A stretch of DNA of 64,000 bases from assembly GCA_025201765.1 (NCBI GenBank), contig MU623363.1:69192-133191 (forward strand), written 5' to 3'. The notes under the pieces were generated by a model. That model made no database searches. It was given only the letters and a program-made list of their open reading frames with translations, and was not told where the DNA came from. The DNA is from Daldinia sp. FL1419. Taxonomy: Eukaryota > Ascomycota > Sordariomycetes > Xylariales > Hypoxylaceae. The translations under genes and the position numbers were made by a program. Of this stretch, positions 26,374 to 36,755 are shown in pieces; position 1 is the stretch's first letter; each line of letters begins with the position of its first letter.

Positions 26374-27318
26374 TTAGTCCTGGGATGCAATATTTCCGCA
26401 TAGGACTAGATCTTCGCCAAGGGGCATGTAGGTTATGTTCGTAAGCCGAGCTACGGGACTCGGGCTACCGTCGGGATTGACGTGTCTAGGTGGAGAAACG
26501 AAGACGCTCCCCTGACCGAGCCAAGTGGGCGCAATGGTTATTATGACCGAGTTAATTAGCTGTGAGTTTTCCTGAGAAAGGAGTGAGTTGATCACCTCTC
26601 CGCCGCCTTCGACCATGATGCTCCGCAAGCCCTCGTCCCGCACGGCTGCTAAGATAGCGCGCCAATCGAAACGACGATTGTCCTCACCCATGTCGGATCC
26701 AGTGTTTTCAGATTGGGTTAAGACAATAAACTTTCCGCCAAGATCTTGTAACAATTCCTTCTTGTCTTCTGGGGGGTTGGGCACTGCTGTTATAATATAT
26801 GGAGCTAGGCCTTTACCTGCCCGAGCTAGCTTCATCACTTTGCTCTCGGAAGTGAAACCCCAACGCAATCTTGGATCGATAACGATGGGTCGAGGCTGAC
26901 GAGCAGTGATGGCGCCATTAGTCTCATCGATTACGGATTGCTTAGTTGAGAGAGAAGCAAGCCCCAAGAGAGCGCCAACACCAGCTGTATCGCCAGTAGG
27001 AGAGGTCTCCAAGGGCGGAGCGTCAGCTGCAAGACGGCAGTTGAGCCCTGAGTCATCGGCAATAACCGTCCCGACTCCAACACAGATGGCGTCGTGGCGG
27101 CTGCGAAGATGATGGGTCATAGCTTTTGATCTCAGACCCGAAAGGGTCGTTCTGATACCTGGCCCGAGGGATAACGCGGAATCAAGAGAAGTGGCAAATG
27201 TTAGCGTAACAAAAGGTAGCTTAGAAGAAGATACATCTTCTTGGTGGGATGCTGATGGTAGATGAGGTTCTAGTCGTATCGCCGTAATGGACGGCAATAC
27301 TAGAGAAGACTCAGCCAT
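26374..27318 (-). CDS. RIB7: 2,5-diamino-6-ribosylamino-pyrimidinone 5'-phosphate reductase
   Basis: A single exon of 314 codons. The protein reduces the ribosyl side chain of the second riboflavin intermediate with NADPH, in the fungal order of reduction before deamination. It has the RibD C-terminal (dihydrofolate-reductase-like) fold alone: FVTLTFATSLDSALSL, then TTLSGLRSKAMTHHLRSRHD and the nucleotide-contacting ICVGVGTVIADDSGLNCRL. A central PRPIVIDPRLRW strand follows, then the C-terminal SIMVEGGGEVINSLL segment. Length fits stand-alone eukaryotic RIB7 proteins. No deaminase domain is attached, as expected in fungi. The gene is divergent from the CYSTM gene 1.6 kb away. The product is soluble and presumably cytosolic. 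Confidence 0.95.
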   Translation of the reverse strand: MAESSLVLPSITAIRLEPHLPSASHQEDVSSSKLPFVTLTFATSLDSALSLGPGIRTTLSGLRSKAMTHHLRSRHDAICVGVGTVIADDSGLNCRLAADAPPLETSPTGDTAGVGALLGLASLSTKQSVIDETNGAITARQPRPIVIDPRLRWGFTSESKVMKLARAGKGLAPYIITAVPNPPEDKKELLQDLGGKFIVLTQSENTGSDMGEDNRRFDWRAILAAVRDEGLRSIMVEGGGEVINSLLSQENSQLINSVIITIAPTWLGQGSVFVSPPRHVNPDGSPSPVARLTNITYMPLGEDLVLCGNIASQD

Positions 27319-27448
27319 TTGAAGGCTTTTTGAGCTAATAACCGATCAGACTAGCTAAACGGTAGCTATATTAGCTGTATTAACAAGACGCCTCAATATT
27401 CGTATCGATATTGTAAATTAAAGGGTGGAGTTATGAGCTGTCGAAGGA

Positions 27449-27480
27449 TAAGAGAGAGAGAGAGAGAGAGGAGAGAGAGG
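27449..27480. repeat. GA dinucleotide microsatellite
   Basis: (GA)n tract with one phase break, about 130 bp upstream of the RIB7 start codon on the leftward strand. It therefore reads as CT-rich in that gene's probable 5' leader. Confidence 0.9.
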
Positions 27481-27787
27481 TGATATGAAAATGGCTGCTA
27501 AGTTTGTTGAATATTGTGTTTATAACAATTCCTCGGATAGCGCGAATATTATTTAAATATTTGATCCATTGAAGCGAACTTTCTGTTATCTCTGAATCTC
27601 TTTAGCAAATAAATGTACCTTTCCCTATGCACAAACAGGGATATGAATGTTTCTTGATCGACCAGCTGAGAAATCCCATGACCTGTTGATGCAACTGTAG
27701 GATTGTTGAAATCATCTTAGGCGTACCTATGCGTCTATCACTCACTTATGATTATTTATCTTGAATCTTTTTTTCTTTTTTTTTATC

Positions 27788-27819
27788 AGGATAAATTCGA
27801 TAATTATCGAATTTATCCT
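27788..27819. repeat. Perfect 32-bp palindrome
   Basis: The arm AGGATAAATTCGAT is followed by AATT and then the exact reverse complement of the arm, so all 32 bases are self-complementary. It could form a hairpin or cruciform. It is flanked by T-rich sequence and by two direct copies of GAAATGTCAAT shortly downstream. Confidence 0.9.
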
Positions 27820-28915
27820 TCGAATCAGATTCATCTTGAACCTAATTCTTTTTTGAAATGTCAATATGAAATGTCAATACATTTCATCACAAATATTGAT
27901 GAGTGAGTGAGATTTCCTTAATTTGGAATATTGTTGATAGAAGCGTACAATTGATATATATATATATGAGGGCAATAACGTAAACTTATTATTACTTGGT
28001 GCAAACTCTTATCAGCCTCGTTATGGATTCCAATTTGTTGTATTAAGATTCTCATTTAATTATTGTACTGAATGATTTGTCGTATTGAAAGATGCGGCGA
28101 ATCTTGTGTGCTTCCGTCGAGGGGCGTCGGACTTATTAAATGAGGCGCTGGTTAGTAAGTCGTGGCTGCACTACCTACTTTGGTATTTTATGGGACGGGC
28201 ACCTAAGATCAATGTGTACCTAGGTACTTAAGTATCCTTTGGTACGTGCAGCATCAGAGCTGTGACGCAGTTCGTCTGGGGCTGTAGTTCCATTTCCAAA
28301 TATTTAAGTTAGTTATGTATCTTGTATCTTGCGGCGGAGGTATCCGAGTTGTCGGTCCACCTCTTCTATATCCTTCTTCTTACAATTTCCCTTTTTTTAT
28401 TTTTTTTATTATTATTATTAATCCAATCCTTTTTCCAAATACACTTTATAATATAACAGTAATTCACCTGCCAAGGTCACATCATTCGTCTCGCCAAGTC
28501 GTGGCACCCGACAAACCGTTCACTTTTATTGCGCGTCCCCCCTTGCGCTCCGCCACATCTTCCAAACTTAGCTCTTTGATCACTCCAAGGCTCGGCGCCA
28601 ACAAATGTAACAGCCGGCTTTCCGTGCGTGCGCTCCATTATTTGTACCACGCAAAAGGGATCCCCTTTGACCCCAAAAACCTTTCTGCCTTCATATACGC
28701 TTCCGTATTTGACCCGTCGCCCTATCAAAGTCAACTCATCACAATCGATCTACCGCCGTATAACCCGTACTTGCTTGAACCCTGTCCATCGGTACAAGCC
28801 GATCTAATACGATAGGATACGGTAGGATACGATCGGAGACCCTACGAGTAGCAATCTCCAAGTTCCACCGCACCGCTCTCCCCTAAAACTACCAAATCGC
28901 ATCCGCATCACCACC

Positions 28916-29260
28916 ATGGCCGACAAAGCCGACCAACCCCCCGCCTACGCGCCCCCTCCCCAAGCCCCGCCGGCCGCCTACCAGCAAGGGCCCTACGGCG
29001 CCCCCCCTCCACAGCCCTACTACCAAGAGCAGCCCGGGATGAACTACGGCCAACCTCCACCCCAAGGCGGCTTCTACCCCCCTCAGGGCCCATACCCTCC
29101 GCAAGGCCCGTACCCCCCTCAGCAAGGCTACTACGGCCAACCGGGATACGCGCCCCAGGGGCAGTACCAGAACCAGCAGCGGGACGACTCGCACGACGGC
29201 TGCTTGGGCGTGCTGATTGGTATGCTGGCTTGCTGCTGCTGTCTGGATTGTCTGTTTTAA
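28916..29260 (+). CDS. CYSTM-type cysteine-rich tail-anchored protein
   Basis: A single exon of 114 codons from ATG 28916 in a favourable CACC context. The N-terminal 85 residues are dominated by Pro, Gln, Tyr and Gly in PYPPQG/GYYGQPG-like units. The last 20 residues form a short hydrophobic cysteine-rich segment (GCLGVLIGMLACCCCLDCLF) typical of the CYSTM module. Such proteins are tail-anchored in membranes, with palmitoylation suggested for the cysteine run, and are linked to stress and metal tolerance in eukaryotes. Leftward frames overlapping it are mirror artefacts of the GC-rich codons. Function here is inferred from the module only. Confidence 0.88.
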   Translation: MADKADQPPAYAPPPQAPPAAYQQGPYGAPPPQPYYQEQPGMNYGQPPPQGGFYPPQGPYPPQGPYPPQQGYYGQPGYAPQGQYQNQQRDDSHDGCLGVLIGMLACCCCLDCLF

Positions 29261-29686
29261 GGACATAGTTAAAGGAGGGAGGAAAAGAGTAGAGTGGAGA
29301 GGGAATGCTTCCGAGTTTGGACTTCAAGTTTTGCGCAAGCCGAGATTTCTTTACAGAGCGAGAAGAACGAGTCCCTGAAGAAAACTGAGAACTAATGAGG
29401 AGGTAATACTACTATCCAGCGGTCCGAGCATACGCCTCACCGCACCCTGTTTGGCCGAACACAACACCGGGCCGAGGGGGAAATATGATATGCATCGGAA
29501 AGGGAGCCTGGCGTTTTTGGTTCTGCGGGACGAGGCTCTTTTGTACTTTTATATTGGCATTATACTGTTTTGAACAGTCCACGACGACGATTAAGTCCAG
29601 TAAATTCCATATATACTTTACTACTTCTACATTTCGCTATTATGCTTGTGACCTTATACAATGACCGTCTAGGTAGTTTCTGGCTT
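29261..29686. other. Convergent 3' flanks
   Basis: A 426-bp stretch between the CYSTM stop and the stop of the convergent monooxygenase. It would contain both 3' untranslated regions. Nothing else is seen. Confidence 0.6.
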
Positions 29687-31162
29687 CTATGCGGTTACGC
29701 CGTTCGCATGTCCATTTGTAAAACCGTTCACTTGGCCGTTCGCATGGCCGTTAGTTTCATCTGTAAGCCTAGCGTACAACTCGTCGAATCTCTCGTCGGC
29801 GTCTTTTACGCAGTCGTATGAGTAGATCATGTGCTGGACTTCGGGGCTGGCCCACTTATCAGGGATAGGTGTACCCTTCTTCATACCCATAGCGAACTGC
29901 CTGTCTCTCTCCTCCTTAGCCTTGCCCTCGCCCAAGTGTAGCGATCGTGCGGAAGACGCGGCTAGGTCGACCAATATCGTCGTTCGGTCCTTCCTCAACA
30001 ACTCGTAGACCTTGAGGGCCTTGGAAAGGGCCTCCTTATCCAGACCGCCACCAGGCGCGCGGGCTACTACTTCCGCCAATACGGCGCCGTCTTCGATAGC
30101 CATGGCAGCGCCCTGGCTAAGGTGGGGAAGTGTAGGGTGGCAGGCGTCGCCGACTAGAGCGACAGAACCGTAGACCCAGGTATCAAGAGCGCTATGGGAA
30201 CGTAACCTCCACTCGCATACCTCACCCTCGGGCACCATGTTCAACATCTTTTGGACAACGGGGTGGAAATCCGCGTATACGTTGAGCATAGCTGACTTGC
30301 TGCCGCGCGTCGTGTACGTAATACTCGGAGCTTCGGCAAAGTTGACGTCCGGTTGGCACGTAGATAAGTTGTAAATGGTCTTGTTGCTGATAGGGTACGC
30401 GACAATGTGTCGCTTCTCGCCTATCCACCGCAACGCGACGTCGGCGTCCAGAAGTTCGAGCAGCTCTGGGTCGTGCTCCATCTGGGATCGTGTGAGCATA
30501 ATTCGGTATGCGGCCTGGCCGGTATCTTCGACATCGCCGCTGAGATTCAGGGTACGGAGCATAGAACTCCGCACGGCGGATTTAATTCCATCCGCGCCAA
30601 GTAGAACGTCGGTCTCCACTTCATACGCCTCGCCATGGCGTGGCTGTACTTTGAATACTGTTTTGTCCGGGCCAAAAGACGTTATATCGGCGATCGACGT
30701 GGAGAAATGGAACTTGACGCTCGGCTCCTTTTTGCATCCCTCATATAAGCCACCGGCTAGCGACGCGCGATGTCCGGTGCAATGAGGGTATCCGTACTTC
30801 TCAGCAATGTCGGGCATCCTGACGTGCACTAGCTCGCGGTTCGATGAGCCCTCGCGGATGCTCGAGGCCTTGATGTTAGTAGCTTCGGCAAAGATGCTGT
30901 CCCAGCAACCCCAACGATCTAGCACCCGGGCCATGTTCGGAGCCAGCTGAATTCCAGCTCCGACGAATCCTAGGTTCGAAGCCGTCTCATAGACGTCGAT
31001 ATGCTTGAATCCCTTTTTGGCGAAAGCGAGGGCGCAGGCGAGACCGCCCATACCTAAGACAAAGCAATATCAGTCGCTTTACTTCGATTTCTTCCGTGTT
31101 TCTAGATAGGATAACCCACCCGCGCCAATGACGGATATCCGCAAGTCCCTATAATCGGACAT
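29687..31162 (-). CDS. FAD-dependent monooxygenase, salicylate hydroxylase-like
   Basis: Two exons, 31162-31120 and 31053-29687, with a 66-bp intron; 469 residues. The intron splits the dinucleotide-binding motif, and joining it restores VIGAGMGGLACALAF with Gly13, Gly15 and Gly18. Other class A flavoprotein hydroxylase marks are GADGIKSAVR at about 167-176 (DG motif, FAD and NAD(P)H contacts) and LVGDACHPTLPHLSQGAAMA around 314-333 (GD motif, FAD ribityl binding). Enzymes of this family hydroxylate aromatic acids using NAD(P)H and O2. The exact substrate is unknown. The last 25 residues carry an unusual Asn-Gly-His repeat (NGHANGQVNGFTNGHANG). No pathway cluster surrounds it. Confidence 0.92.
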
Positions 31163-32819
31163 ATCGACAATCTAACTAGACCAAGAGCTAAGTGTATAGG
31201 TACCTGGGTAGGTTCGAAATGGCGCTATGGCGTTATGGCGCAACAAAAGTCTGATGCTCGCTGGAGTAGAAAGTAAATATTTCAAATACGACAACAGGTG
31301 AGGACACTATGTAGGATACTATAAACGTAACCTCTCCCTAACGAAGGACGGCTTCTAAGTAGGACCACCATGAATTGTGAGCCGGGCATTCTGCCGCCTT
31401 TCTCTAGGTACCTAGTTATCCCGAGGGTTGTGAAGGAATCAGGCAAGTCCAGAAGTGGAATGCCATAACCCTTAAACAAGGGTGGGGACGCTGTTCATTG
31501 CCGGCTAATGAGGGGTTGTCCTATATCGAGATAGTGTATGTCGGCATTGTGTTGCGTGAGTTGCGTGAGTTGGGTGCAGATTGATGCGGGATTGGGTGGG
31601 TAAGTAGCCAAGTAGGAGAATCATTCCGCCTTTTTGTCGCATTACTTGTCTTTTGTGTGTCTTTTATATCTTAACCTATCCTTATCGTGGCAACCGCCGA
31701 TCATCTTTCCTTTTAGATGTCTTGCTTTTAGATGAGACGCGCATCCTGAATCCGAATCTTATACGCGGGTATACATAGTATAGTTACATAGTATGATAGT
31801 AGTCACTAACCTTAGTGGATTTAATTGTTGTCAAAAAAGGTTCCGGGCGTTTGGAACTTGGGTCTAATAAGAAGGGGACGCCGCTCCATTTTCTAAGCTG
31901 CGCTTTAGGTAATCGCAAGTACCTAATTACAAATTACACAGCATTTCCACGTGATATGTAATTCCAGGCTAAGATAAAACTTACAGCCTATCACAACATA
32001 TCCTACGCATCTTATACAATAACTAACTAGGTAGTTACCATAACTAAACTTCGTACTGGACAAGGTTATAAGTTCAAGGAAACCGCGACCTGGTCTTTCT
32101 CGTTAGCATGTTGCCGTATCTGGCGCGTATTTACGTGATGTAGGTTGCTAGATACACCAATTTCATCCCGAAGGTCGTTAGGCAATAGGTAATAACCCCT
32201 AAAACTACTGTAAGTAGGTACCTGCCTACCTACCTAGGTATGTACTCCTGGAGAAACGCTGAATCCCGTTCTTTCTTGCGATGATTATACGCAGTCCGTC
32301 ATATTTTCAACTTCAAAAATAACATGATTTTATATTTATGATTATATTTATAATATGTTCTGTGGCAGGCACATGAAGTGTAGAGTTAATGGAAAATAAA
32401 TCAAGCGGATGAACTTATGAAGTGGCACATTCCAAGAAGCCACCGAGTTATCCGCGTTTTGGTGTTACCCAACGTGTCCGGGCAGGTGCCTGTCTGCCCG
32501 CTAGGAGGCGCGTACGCGGTAGCAAGGTTAGCCAGGTTACCCATTATCTATCAGTTACTAGGTAATGGGTACATACTATGTAGTACCTAGGTGTCGTTAC
32601 ACATCACATCTAGTCCGAGAGTTATCGATAAGATCTCGGGACGCCTACTAACGATTTACCCTTACGCTTAGTTGAGCGCAGCTATGGCCACTCTGCCAAC
32701 TCCGGCCTTTTGGCAACGCATAAAGGACTAATGGGCCCAAGATGTCTCAACTCCTTAGTTGTTATTTCTTCCATCTTCAACGTCGAACGTAATACACTTC
32801 TATTTCACGAGGTGACAAT
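31163..32819. promoter_or_regulatory. Divergent intergenic region, monooxygenase and E2-like gene
   Basis: This contains both promoters. A TAGGTACC-type word lies at 32214-32245, and a short tandem of TTGCGTGAG lies near 31550-31570. A 65-codon leftward frame at 31282-31479 has no recognisable product. No clear core promoter element is seen. Confidence 0.5.
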
Positions 32820-34070
32820 ATGACCACTTCCAAATTAAATGCGCTACCGGCGCTAAGAAGACAGCATCTCCTGGTCGAGTTGTACGCGACGCGTTCCCGT
32901 TCCCGTTCCCGTTTCCGTTTCCGTATGCACCTTTTTAAATATTCACCAAACGTCAAAGCTAACATATTACTTACTTCTTAAAGTGCTGGTCTAAAACAAA
33001 CATACCCCGAAGGCGTTTTTGTAAGCCTCACTCCCGGTGATCCTAGTCTTTGGTCCGGAGTATTATTCGTTCGGGATGGTGAGAATTTCGGGTACTTGCA
33101 TAGTCGTCGCAAAGCTCAGGGGTTTCTAATCGATGAATTTAAAAAGGTCCTTATGCTCCCGCCGTGTTGCGATTCCAAATCTCCTTTCCCGACTCCTATC
33201 CTAGATTACCGCCGCTAGTTACGTTCTCGACCGATATGTTCCATCCTTTAATCACGCCTCTAAGCACGTATATGTATTCGACCGACGTTCAAGATAATGG
33301 TACCGTGAGCGCAACCGATGCGGAAAGATTACCGCCTGGAGGGTTTAGCTTGAGGCATGGATTTCCCGGCTGGTTTAGGCGCTCAAGCCGGAGTCAGACT
33401 TCGGGCGGCGGGCAGCGGAATGAACAGCAGACGCCTCATCGACCTCCTCCGCCGTCCATGAGCAGCTCAGGCATGCCCGGCTCTAAGGGATCCGCTGTTG
33501 GCGCATCACCTGGATTCGCTGAGACGAACAGAAAGGAAATTTCTGCTTACGATGTCCTTCGATATATACGTAGCGCGTTCACCGACGAAGATGTGTTGGA
33601 CTCTATTCCTCTTGAGGCTGCCGGAAACCCTGGTGCCTGGTATGCCTGGCGGACATACCGCGTTGACAACGGGAAGGCGTTCCCCGATGGTTCTCATGAT
33701 ACCACCCCAGCAGATACCAGTCCTGCGCCTGAAGAAACCCCCGGCTCTCCAAGGAGACCGGGGGATTGGAATTGGGAAGGTGTGTGGGAAGAAAGGGTTC
33801 AGAAGGCTGTGACTGCAAGTTTGTCCGAACCTGTCTTATTTGGTGGAGTGGGTGCTGCCGACGATGTGGTAAGTTTAGCCCCCTGTTTTCTTTACCTTTT
33901 GGTCTTGAGTGGCCTTCAGTGGCCTTGAGTAACCTTGAGTGACTGCCCTACGTACGCGCTCAGCTATGTGCTAATATCTGATCACTCAGATTCGCTTTCT
34001 GAATATGGATGACGGTGACGTGGATACCATAAAAGAAAATCTTCTACGAACTTTGAACAGCGACTCCTAA
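32820..34070 (+). CDS. Ubiquitin-conjugating-enzyme-like (UEV/AKTIP-type) protein, no cysteine
   Basis: Four exons: 32820-32881, 32984-33078, 33147-33868 and 33990-34070; introns of 102, 68 and 121 bp; 319 residues. Joining exons 1-3 gives a UBC-fold opening (LLVEFAGLKQTYPEGVFVSL, PGDPSLWSGVLFVRDGPYAP) and the family's PDSYPRLPPLVTFSTDMFHP strand-turn. At the position where active E2 enzymes carry HPN and the catalytic Cys, this protein reads FHPLITPLSTYMYSTD, with no Cys. The whole predicted protein has no cysteine at all, so it cannot form a ubiquitin thioester. A Ser/Pro/Gly-rich middle (about residues 115-170) precedes a C-terminal helical part ending NLLRTLNSDS. Animal AKTIP, a comparable E2 variant, acts in FTS-Hook vesicle traffic; a similar role here is inference. 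Confidence 0.85.
32892..32923. repeat. Hexanucleotide TTCCCG/TTTCCG repeat in intron 1
   Basis: About three CGTTCC-type units followed by CGTTTC-type units, lying 10 bp after the donor of the first intron of the E2-like gene. A single base step (C to T) converts one unit type into the other. Confidence 0.85.
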
Positions 34071-34341
34071 TTTGGACTTTCCCTTATATATTTAGGAGAA
34101 GGCACATTTCTATTGTGCTCTCGAGGGGGTGGTTTTTCTAGTTTCCTAGCTCTTGATACCCAGCACGATATAGCACGATATACATTTCTGTTTCTACTAT
34201 TCACTTCCCAATACCAAACCTCTACTATATGAGGTGTCTGATATTATTTTCGTAATCCTACTTATTCAATCGCGTTTACAACCTAAATCGATTACCGTTT
34301 CGATATTTATCTCACGACTGAAGGCGATTGGAGCATTGGCT

Positions 34342-36576
34342 ATGTCCGAACCACTGCATCCAGGTATAATTTGTGCTATTGCTCTAATCCCGGCCCTTCT
34401 GATCGTGATTATTACTTTGACGATTCTAAAGGGGTTTAATCTTTTATCACATCTCTGCAGCTGCCGATCAAAGTCACAAAGCGAATTGCCGGCGCCAACG
34501 CACCCTGCCGGCCTCCCGGGCACTCCAGGTGAAAGCTTCACAACTATTAAGAGCAGCTTTATTGGTCAGGCCAGGAACGAGTCGGTCGGGTCTATTGCTC
34601 GGCCGTCACCTATTCACCATGCAAGATAACTCGTCTTTGGCCATGGATATCCCATCGCCGTTACATATAATAAAGAGAGGAAAGTCGATGCAGGTTCTCC
34701 GCAGTACTCCCAGAAAGACCAGTAAAGAAAGTGTTGATGGACCCGATCAGTCCTTAACCATTGTGAAAAATCGGAAGTGCCAGGGTAGATCTATCCTGAG
34801 GAAGAATTCTACTCGCGTTGACGAACGAATTTTTAGCCAAAGCCTTAGAGAACACTCGGGAGGAGCTGCCACAAATACTGGTAATATATCCTAGTTCCGC
34901 GTTAAAGGGTTTACCTGTTGACAGGTAAATCTTAGTTGCGAATAAAGCTTGGGATCATGTCACTCCGAAGCCTAGAAAGATCCCTGCGTCTCGCCGATCG
35001 TCAAGTTTACAAGCCGGGCGGCCGACGTCTCCTACGTTTCTCTCAAGGTTGCGTTCGTTATCTAACCGCAAGAATTTATCTTCAAAAGCCGCTTATTACC
35101 AGCATAAGCTGCAGGCTTTAAGCGACTCTTCGGATGGGTCGATACTAAAGTCTTCTAATGAATACGCGACAGCTATATCGTGGGACCAATCATCAAATTC
35201 CGATTATTCAATACCTCTCACACATCCTATTGAACATGAGATAAATAGATTCGATGATTGCTCGTTCGCTAGTGCCCGGGAGTCGGATGGTATTATTCCA
35301 GATCCCTACATGCTCGTTCCTCATGTCTCAATTACACCAGAGTCGAAACTGTTAGGAGATGAGCAATCGGACATTTGGGCAGCCATTGAGATATCGGGTC
35401 GACTATTTCATCCGCGGATCAATGACCCAACCTACGACGCTAACCAGGCACCTTTCATACCTGTTCACCATTGCGATATTGGCTTATCGAGATATGGCTA
35501 TCTATATAGCATAAAGGTAGACATTTTACCAGTTGAAGGAGGCAGTCTTGTCGATCTTATAGGTGATACTGAGATAAGGTAGGCTTTTCTAGCGTGTCTA
35601 GAATATCCGTGCTCATCTAGTCGACAGGACGATAGGTCCTGGCTCTAATCACCTCATATTAGCCTGTATACGACTGGGGACTTCAAAGTCCCGAAACACT
35701 AGAGCATATAGGAATGATCCCGATAGTCTTATCGCCGACCTTGAAAGCAAGTTAGGAAGTGCTCAGACCGAATATATGCAAGTTCGGGTTCATTACTGCC
35801 ATTCGGGATTCCCCACATTCGGTGGTGGTTCAACTGAAGACGATTCCGAAGACAATATTTCAACATACCAAACCCGAGTAGAAACCACAGTAATAGGGAC
35901 CGTAAGACGGCACGCCTCGACATCTGCGTGGTCTCCTCGGCCGACTTCCACGGCCAATCCCTTATTTCCTATCATTGCTTCTCACTGGGGACCAGTTCGG
36001 GCCAGCGAGGTGATGCAGAGAATTACATCAAATCGGCCAAGCTCTCGCATGGCGGTCAGGTGGACCAAGATCGGACAACCCGACAGAATTGAAGACATTA
36101 TCCAAGCGCCAAACCGGGCGGGAACAGCTCCTCCCATACCCCAACGGCAGGCTAGTCTTAAGCGGTTGTCCCCGGATAGAATCTCCGACCCGGCTCGAAA
36201 AATATGGACCGAACTGCGCCAGACATCCTCGGGCAATCGCCCAGCTTTCCACGTAAGCAAGGCCAACCGACTTCCCGCTGCTACGACTTTCGTGGAGGCA
36301 CCTAACTCTGATGCAACTATCTGCCTGGGGTCGATACGACCCGAATCCAAGGCCGAGGTCCAACGAAAACGTGAGATGATACTGGAGACCGCAGTGCGTA
36401 ATGGGAGGTATATAGGCACAGATAGCTTGAAGAGCCTAGTGCCGTCGCTAGTTGATACGGATCCAGGAAGCAGGGAAAACAACATTCTTAGTTCACCGAG
36501 CCCGCCCTCCCAACAAGAAGTGAAAGAGGACAAACGTAAACAAGGGGGACGTTGGAGCCTAGGGGGTTGGTGGTGA
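34342..36576 (+). CDS. Fungal orphan with one N-terminal membrane segment
   Basis: Proposed exons are 34342-34528, 34575-34880, 34936-35578 and 35628-36576, giving 694 residues. The second and third introns (55 and 49 bp) join frames well. The first is a weak 46-bp GTGAAA...GCCAG intron, needed to leave a frame that otherwise stops at 34630. Residues 9-32 (GIICAIALIPALLIVIITLT) form one hydrophobic helix, followed by a basic Cys-containing stretch, suggesting a short N-terminal outside or lumenal part and a long cytosolic tail. The tail is Ser/Arg-rich and disordered-looking, with one compact region (HWGPVRASEVMQRITSNRPS) and a Trp-rich end (RWSLGGWW). No known domain was recognised. The start could also lie elsewhere; only this ATG precedes the membrane segment in frame. 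Confidence 0.7.
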
Positions 36577-36755
36577 TTACTCGAATTAGAGAGGCAACGG
36601 CTATAGGCGTATAGATTTCAGTTAATAGGAGTATCGGAGAAACTTTTTAGATGGTCTATTTTAATAGGGCTTCTTGTCCTCTATAGAATTCTAACTGACT
36701 TTCTTTTTATTTTATTCCTCTTATGATATTGGTGCGTATATGCTTGTTAGTCCAA

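Larger units (their letters stand above)
27319..28915. promoter_or_regulatory. Divergent intergenic region between RIB7 and the CYSTM gene
   Basis: This holds the promoters of both flanking genes. It contains a GA microsatellite, a perfect 32-bp palindrome and an AT dinucleotide run near 27952-27967. A rightward frame at 28315-28815 begins in T-rich sequence and has no domain. It more likely lies in the promoter or leader of the CYSTM gene than encodes a protein. No core promoter box can be assigned with confidence. Confidence 0.5.

Noticed and set aside
28315..28815. 166-codon rightward frame upstream of the CYSTM gene
   Set aside because: Begins in T-rich sequence, has no domain and no coding bias; more likely promoter and leader of the gene at 28916.
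28889..29327. Two long leftward frames opposite the CYSTM gene
   Set aside because: Mirror frames caused by GC-rich codons of the real gene; no start context or domain.
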